Made by a program: the position numbers and the translations under genes
From: CAMYOC01 sp963704875
GTDB lineage: Bacteria; Pseudomonadota; Gammaproteobacteria; Steroidobacterales; XN24
Assembly: GCA_963704875.1 (NCBI GenBank)
Contig: CAVPIA010000008.1
Coordinates: forward strand, 1,488,001-1,552,000
DNA length: 64,000 bases
Direction: 5' to 3'
Part shown: positions 59,653-64,000 of the stretch, piece by piece
Position numbering within the stretch: position 1 is the stretch's first letter
Layout: each line of letters begins with the position of its first letter
The notes under the pieces: model-generated
Database searches by the model: none
What the model was told of the DNA's origin: nothing
The model's input: the letters and a program-made list of their open reading frames with translations, nothing else

Positions 59653-60633
59653 TCAGTCTCGTTCCAGACACTGGACACTGAACAAATCTTGCGCGTCTTT
59701 CCAGACCTCGCCGACGCGGAACCCCGCCCGCGCAGCCAGCGCGGCGAATTCCTCCAATTCATATTTGTGTGAATACTCGGTGAGGATAGGTTCGTCCTTA
59801 GCGAACGCGATATCGGTACCGGCCACGCTGACGTTCTGCGCCCTGTCGCTGATCAGATACATTTCGATGCGGCCGGCCGCCGGATTCCACCTGGCCTGAT
59901 GGTGGAACCGCTCAAGGTCGAAATCCGCATCGAGTTCGCGGTTGATCCGTTCCAGCAAATTGAGGTTAAACCGCGCGGTGACGCCGGCAGTGTCGTTATA
60001 AGCGAGTTCCAGCGTCTTGCGATCCTTACGCAGGTCGACGCCGATCAGCAGACCGCCGCCAGGGCCGGCCTCCGTATACATGACCTGCAGCAGGCGTTCC
60101 GCCTCATCCAGCGGGAAGTTGCCGATCGTCGAGCCGGGAAAGTAGACCACGTTGCGCGTCTGGTGCGCGGCCGGTTCGGGCAGATCGAACGGCGCGGTAA
60201 AGTCGGCGCATACCGGAAGTATCTCGATCGCCGGGAATTCTTTTGCCAGCGCATTGGCGGCTTCCAGCAGATGATCGCGGGATATCTCAACCGGCACATA
60301 CGCCACCGGCTGGTCCAGTCCCTGCAGCAATTGCCGCGTCTTGAGCCCGGAGCCGGAGCCGAACTCGATCACGCAGGCGCGTGGTCCGATTCTGACTGCG
60401 ATCGCCGGCATGAAACGCGCCATGATCTCCAGTTCTGCGCGAGTCGGGTAATACTCAGGCAATTCGGTGATCTGGTCGAACAGTCGCGAGCCCCTGGCGT
60501 CGTAGAAATACATCGGCGACAGCCATTTCGGATCGGCGGACAGCCCGGTCAGCACGTCGCGGGCAAAATCTGCCGCTGGCGGATGCAAATCGAGAAGCCG
60601 CACCTTGGCGGCTGCGCGCAGGGTTTGTGACAT
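59653..60633 (-). CDS. egtD: L-histidine N-alpha-methyltransferase
   Basis: 326 residues. EgtD motifs: LSPMYFYDARGSRLFDQITE (residues ~38-57), EYYPTRAE, IEFGSGSGLKTRQLL (SAM site), YFPGSTIGNF and LIGVDLRKD. It trimethylates His to hercynine with SAM, the first step of ergothioneine synthesis. The start overlaps the egtB stop by one base in TGATG, so the two are coupled. Confidence 0.95.
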   Translation of the reverse strand: MSQTLRAAAKVRLLDLHPPAADFARDVLTGLSADPKWLSPMYFYDARGSRLFDQITELPEYYPTRAELEIMARFMPAIAVRIGPRACVIEFGSGSGLKTRQLLQGLDQPVAYVPVEISRDHLLEAANALAKEFPAIEILPVCADFTAPFDLPEPAAHQTRNVVYFPGSTIGNFPLDEAERLLQVMYTEAGPGGGLLIGVDLRKDRKTLELAYNDTAGVTARFNLNLLERINRELDADFDLERFHHQARWNPAAGRIEMYLISDRAQNVSVAGTDIAFAKDEPILTEYSHKYELEEFAALAARAGFRVGEVWKDAQDLFSVQCLERD

Positions 60634-61913
60634 CAGACGTCCCTGGCCAGTCTCAGGCCGGTGAACTGCCAGCGTTGATGTGGATAGAAGAAATTACGAT
60701 AGCTGGGGCGAATATGGTCCGCCGGTGTCGCGCAGGATCCGCCGCGCAACACCATCTGGTTACACATGAACTTGCCGTTGTACTCACCCAGCGAGCCATC
60801 CAGCGGCTCGAATCCGGGGTAGGGCGCGTAGGCGCTCGAGGTCCACTCCCATACGTCGCCAAATAATTGCTGTGGACCCGTGCCGGCCGCTGCGCAGGGA
60901 TCAAAGACGCCAGAATCCGCAAAGTTGCCGGTGACCGGGAAATGTCTCGCTGCGACCTCCCATTCGGCTTCACTGGGCAAGCGGGCGCCAGCCCACCGGG
61001 CATAGGCGTCAGCCTCGTAATAGCTCAGGTGGCATACCGGCGCTTCCGGATCGACAGGCTGGCGACCGTTGAGCGTGAACTGGGTCTCCAACGACGCATC
61101 CCAGTAAAGGGGATATTGCCACGCTTCCTGCTGCACGGTTGCCCATCCATCGGAGAGCCATAACTCGCACGTCTGGTAGCCGCCTTCCCTGACAAACTCC
61201 CGGTATTCCCCGTTGCTGACCGGCCGGTTGCCGAGCTCGAAACTCTCGATCCAGACGCGGTGCACCGGCGTTTCGTTGTCAAAACAGAATGCTTGTGCGT
61301 CATTGCCGATTTCCACAATGCCGCCAGGAAACGGCATGAATGTAAGCGGCCCTGCTTCCGCTGCCGGCCTCTCAGCCGCGGGGAGATACGCCGGCTCCAG
61401 CGGGTTGGCGGCCAGCACATGCTTGATGTCGGTGAGGATCAGTTCCTGATGCTGCTGTTCGTGGTGGATCCCCAGGGTGACGAGAAACCCGAGATCTGCG
61501 GAGTTATCCGAACTCAGCAATCGCAGCATTGCCTCATCGATATGCTCGCGATACGCCATGATTTCCGCCACTGTCGGTCGTGACAGCAGGCCCCGTTGGG
61601 TGCGCGCATGCATCTGGCCTGCGGTGTAGTAATAGCTGTTAAACAGAAAATCGTAGCGTTCGTCGAAGGGCCGGTACCCCGGCAGTCGCTGACTGAGGAT
61701 AAACCGTTCGAAGAACCAGCTGACATGCGCCAGATGCCACTTGGTCGGACTGACGTCCGGTATCGTCTGGACAACCATGTCTTCGGCTGCCAGCGAACCG
61801 CACAGGTCCCTGCTTTGTTGCCTGACCGCCTGAAAATGTCGCGCCAGCGCCAGCGCTCCCTCTGCTGTGGCATCAGGATCGGCAGAGCTGTGGCCTGGGG
61901 GGACAGTAGTCAC
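60633..61913 (-). CDS. egtB: Ergothioneine biosynthesis sulfoxide synthase EgtB
   Basis: 426 residues. The N-terminal DinB-like domain supplies three iron ligands: H60 (KWHLAHVSWF) and H151/H155 (HHEQQHQEL). The C-terminal FGE-sulfatase-like domain has LPSEAEWEVAARH, FGDVWEWTSS, VLRGGSC and RPSYRNFF. It couples hercynine to a thiol compound with oxygen. Which thiol (gamma-glutamylcysteine or cysteine) cannot be judged without comparing residues; no egtA, egtC or egtE is near, which may mean direct use of cysteine or remote genes. GTG start at 61913; egtD is coupled downstream. Confidence 0.94.
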   Translation of the reverse strand: MTTVPPGHSSADPDATAEGALALARHFQAVRQQSRDLCGSLAAEDMVVQTIPDVSPTKWHLAHVSWFFERFILSQRLPGYRPFDERYDFLFNSYYYTAGQMHARTQRGLLSRPTVAEIMAYREHIDEAMLRLLSSDNSADLGFLVTLGIHHEQQHQELILTDIKHVLAANPLEPAYLPAAERPAAEAGPLTFMPFPGGIVEIGNDAQAFCFDNETPVHRVWIESFELGNRPVSNGEYREFVREGGYQTCELWLSDGWATVQQEAWQYPLYWDASLETQFTLNGRQPVDPEAPVCHLSYYEADAYARWAGARLPSEAEWEVAARHFPVTGNFADSGVFDPCAAAGTGPQQLFGDVWEWTSSAYAPYPGFEPLDGSLGEYNGKFMCNQMVLRGGSCATPADHIRPSYRNFFYPHQRWQFTGLRLARDV

Positions 61914-61985
61914 GAATGCCGTCTAGGGTAGCCGCCCTGGTACCTGGTTTCAAAACAAGGGTGGGCCGCCACGACCCGGCGAGCC

Positions 61986-62014
61986 TTGACGGCATCGGGG
62001 TCAACCGCTTTAAT
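61986..62014 (+). promoter_or_regulatory. Promoter of tRNA-Phe
   Basis: -35 TTGACG (61986-61991) and -10 TTTAAT (62009-62014), each one base off consensus, spaced 17. A GC-rich discriminator follows, then the tRNA at 62033. Confidence 0.75.
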
Positions 62015-62032
62015 ACGCTCCCTCCCAGTGAT

Positions 62033-62108
<76 letters not shown>

Positions 62109-62287
62109 TTCTAATCAATAACTTAGCGAATTCGTCGGTCTTTCCGCGCTTCCCGTGCGTGAAGTTTGCGCGAATCAGCCTGCAATCGTCCGCTCGTATT
62201 CGGTGCATAGTCGCGCCTCCGATTGCGCCTCGCAGCCTTACAATTTTCAGTTGAATCGTTTCCGTCGATTGGCCCTCAGAGGACCTG

Positions 62288-62482
62288 TTACGGCCAGCTG
62301 CTGCCGTCCTGTTCGAGTCCCTCGTCGGTGATCTTCCAATCGCCGATAAAACGGCCAAACTGTGCCAACGGCCCTTCCATGCAGGCGCTCTTCGGCGAGC
62401 TTGCGATAGCGTTGTCTTCAGCCTGAGCCGTGACCGCGAGCAACAGGCACGCCAACGGAAGAAGGCGCGTTTTGTTCATCAC
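62288..62482 (-). pseudogene. Truncated exported protein
   Basis: 64 residues: signal peptide (LLPLACLLLAVTAQAED) then PLAQFGRFIGDWKITDEGL, ending abruptly with EQDGSSWP and a stop. The FGRFIGDWKI / QDGSSW pattern is like the beginning of longer (~150-200 residue) exported proteins of unknown function, where the sequence would continue with more beta-strands. No continuation is visible in other frames toward tRNA-Phe. It is probably a 3'-truncated remnant; a short functional protein is less likely. Confidence 0.5.
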
Positions 62483-62740
62483 CCCACCTCAGAAATCCGA
62501 CATCCTTCCGCATTCGGCCACAGCCGGGCTGCAGGGTTCAACGAAAGACGCACTCGGGCAAGCGAAAAGCCGCTTGATTGACGCTGTTATGGTGACCACC
62601 GTCAGTCATCGAGGGTTTGCTAGTATGAACACCAGCGGCGCTGATCTGCAGCCGCTCGGATTCAGAATCGGGTATCGCCTTTTCCGGCAGGAATATTTTG
62701 TCTGCCTTGTAACGTGACTCGCCTGGGTTGGGACCAACGG

Positions 62741-63778
62741 ATGGAAAGTACGCTCGACATGAATGACCAGACTAAGGGCATCGTCTACGTTGCCACGAAG
62801 AAGGATCGGTACGTTGCGGAGGCTTTCCTGTCGGCGACCAGCGTGAAGACCCTGGCGCCAGATCTGCCGATCACGCTGTTTACCAACCTGGTCGAATCGG
62901 CGTTTGCCCGGGCGTCCTGCTTCGATACCGTGATCCCGATAGAAACTGCTGAGAATTTCAACCGAAGCTGGTCGGAGGGTCAGCTGGATCGAATCCGCTG
63001 TCTGCCCCGATCACCCTATGACCTCACGCTTCATCTGGATTCGGACACCCGCGTCTACAGTCCGGCGATCGAATCCGTGTTTGCGCTTCTCGAAGTGCAT
63101 GACATCGCGATGGTCGAATGTGCGACTGACAACAGCTACAGCCGACAACACTATGGACAGCCAATGTTCAATGTCGGTTTCATTTTGTTCCGGAAGTCCG
63201 ACAAGGTAAGTCGCCTGCTAGAAATGTGGGAGGAGAAAACCACCGAGTTTTTCAAATTGGCCACGGCCGACGAGGATCCTCAAATCGAGTGCCTCGCCCA
63301 CCTTTGCGATCCCGCACTGCGCCGAAAATTGCTGCTGATGGACCAGCTGAGCATGGTCCAGCTGCTTAGCCCGCAGGTAAATTTGTGCGGCCTCGATCTG
63401 AGGATCCTCGACGAAAGCTGGAACTATCGGGGCTCTGGTTCGGGACGACCGCCTCCGTCCGATCTCAAGATGAGCCACCATCCTGATCTTCGGAAGCGTC
63501 ACTTCAGCCGTGATATCGCGCTGGCCGCGATGCATTACCAGACCCAGGGCGATCTGGATCTGGCCACGGAGATATTGAAGTGGCTGGATCAGAAACAGCC
63601 CGGCCAGATGGATGTGATGAAGATGTTGATCATCTGTCAGATACAGAAGCACGAATACGCAGATGTGATCAACACCCTGGACCGCTTGCTCGCAAGCTTC
63701 CCGGGTTATGCGTGGGCTGAATCGGCGAGACAAAAAGTCGAGGCACTGCAACACGGGACGGCCCGCACGCGCCCCTGA
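62741..63778 (+). CDS. Glycosyltransferase-like protein (GT-A fold) with C-terminal TPR-like region
   Basis: About 345 residues. The N-terminal ~220 residues show a GT-A nucleotide-sugar fold: VYVATKKDRYVAEAFLSATS, TLFTNL, a DXD-type motif in TLHLDSDTRVY and QPMFNVGFILFRKSD. The rest (about 260-345) has helix-repeat features, with LDLATEILKWLDQKQPGQMD and HEYADVINTLDRLLASFPGY, similar to TPR. The substrate is unknown. The start may be 62714 (GTG), 62741 or 62759; I chose the ATG at 62741. There is no operon partner. A transposase fragment follows directly, in the same frame after the stop. Confidence 0.75.
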   Translation: MESTLDMNDQTKGIVYVATKKDRYVAEAFLSATSVKTLAPDLPITLFTNLVESAFARASCFDTVIPIETAENFNRSWSEGQLDRIRCLPRSPYDLTLHLDSDTRVYSPAIESVFALLEVHDIAMVECATDNSYSRQHYGQPMFNVGFILFRKSDKVSRLLEMWEEKTTEFFKLATADEDPQIECLAHLCDPALRRKLLLMDQLSMVQLLSPQVNLCGLDLRILDESWNYRGSGSGRPPPSDLKMSHHPDLRKRHFSRDIALAAMHYQTQGDLDLATEILKWLDQKQPGQMDVMKMLIICQIQKHEYADVINTLDRLLASFPGYAWAESARQKVEALQHGTARTRP

Positions 63779-63811
63779 TCTGACACGTTTCGGAATTGTA
63801 GTTTTCTGGCA

Positions 63812-64000
63812 GGACATGACTGGAATCACAAGCGTGTTCATCGAGTGTACAAGGTGATGAAGCTCACGCTGCCACGGCGGACCAAGCGCCGTCTGCCGCA
63901 GCGCGTGCAGCAACCGAGGCGGGTGGAGGCACGGGTCAATGCCGAGTGGTCGATGGACTTCATGTCCGACACGCTCCACTACGGCGGTCGCACGGGCGAG
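63812..64000 (+). mobile_element. IS3-family transposase fragment (OrfB, cut by window edge)
   Basis: The translation in the frame of 63821 reads WNHKRVHRVYKVMKLTLPRR and continues through an Arg-rich linker to NAEWSMDFMSDTL, the HTH_21 end and first catalytic Asp block of IS3-family OrfB integrase. OrfA and the first part of OrfB are missing, so the element is truncated on its left, near 63779-63812. The right end is outside the window. No clear terminal repeat could be identified in the ~30 bases between the glycosyltransferase stop and the similarity start. Confidence 0.8.

Overview
The window is GC-rich chromosomal DNA from a gammaproteobacterium. The order rpmG-rpmB-radC / coaBC-dut / pyrE-exoIII is the classical gammaproteobacterial arrangement, and mutY-yggX, FixLJ-type regulators, DUF1302/DUF1329, DUF4124 and a TolB/TPR 'adenylate-cyclase-like' protein point the same way. 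The lineage is probably an environmental one, loosely like Woeseia, Wenzhouxiangella or Chromatiales relatives; that placement is inference from gene content only.

Layout. 1-16 kb is mostly conserved housekeeping: ribosomal proteins, DNA repair (radC, ExoIII/Crc-like), coenzyme A and dUTP metabolism, pyrE, an AmpG-like permease, thiamine thiazole genes (thiS, thiG), trmB, the envelope pair DUF1302-DUF1329, and a polyphosphate kinase 2. 16-33 kb is more accessory: a secreted tri-haem cytochrome with PKD domains and a C-terminal sorting signal, two lipoproteins without a clear function, dienelactone hydrolase, RhlE helicase, a large O-acyltransferase, tRNA-Gly, an SGNH protein, a membrane-fused spermidine-synthase homologue, a YugP-like zinc peptidase and a radical SAM protein. 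33-41 kb holds dps with an OxyR-like operator, a two-gene RND efflux system whose pump gene is frameshifted, an ABC-F protein, and the fluoride-channel pair crcB-DUF190. 41-50 kb combines carbon metabolism (L-lactate dehydrogenase, ATP-phosphofructokinase, glucokinase) with signalling (degenerate receiver, FixJ/FixL-like pair, GGDEF-EAL protein). 50-58 kb has an ECF sigma operon with three envelope or membrane partners, then an AsmA protein followed by two secreted START-like proteins. 58-62 kb is an oxidative-damage cluster (mutY, yggX, egtB-egtD for ergothioneine). The right end (62-64 kb) has tRNA-Phe, a truncated gene, a glycosyltransferase-like gene and an IS3-type transposase fragment, and looks like the edge of a variable region.

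Themes. Stress defence recurs (dps/OxyR, YggX, MutY, ergothioneine). Envelope lipid or surface remodelling also recurs (DUF1302/1329, AsmA plus START proteins, acyltransferase, SGNH). Three places carry apparent one-base losses (RND pump, crcB start, a possible broken gene near 18.6 kb); two fit homopolymer shortening, so sequence error must be weighed against real decay. I saw no CRISPR array, rRNA, prophage or complete insertion sequence, and no single operon that is clearly a wholly new system. The best candidates for new biology are the tri-haem PKD surface protein, the AsmA/START module, the ECF-DUF4097-TolB/TPR operon, and the receiver with glutamate at its phosphorylation site.
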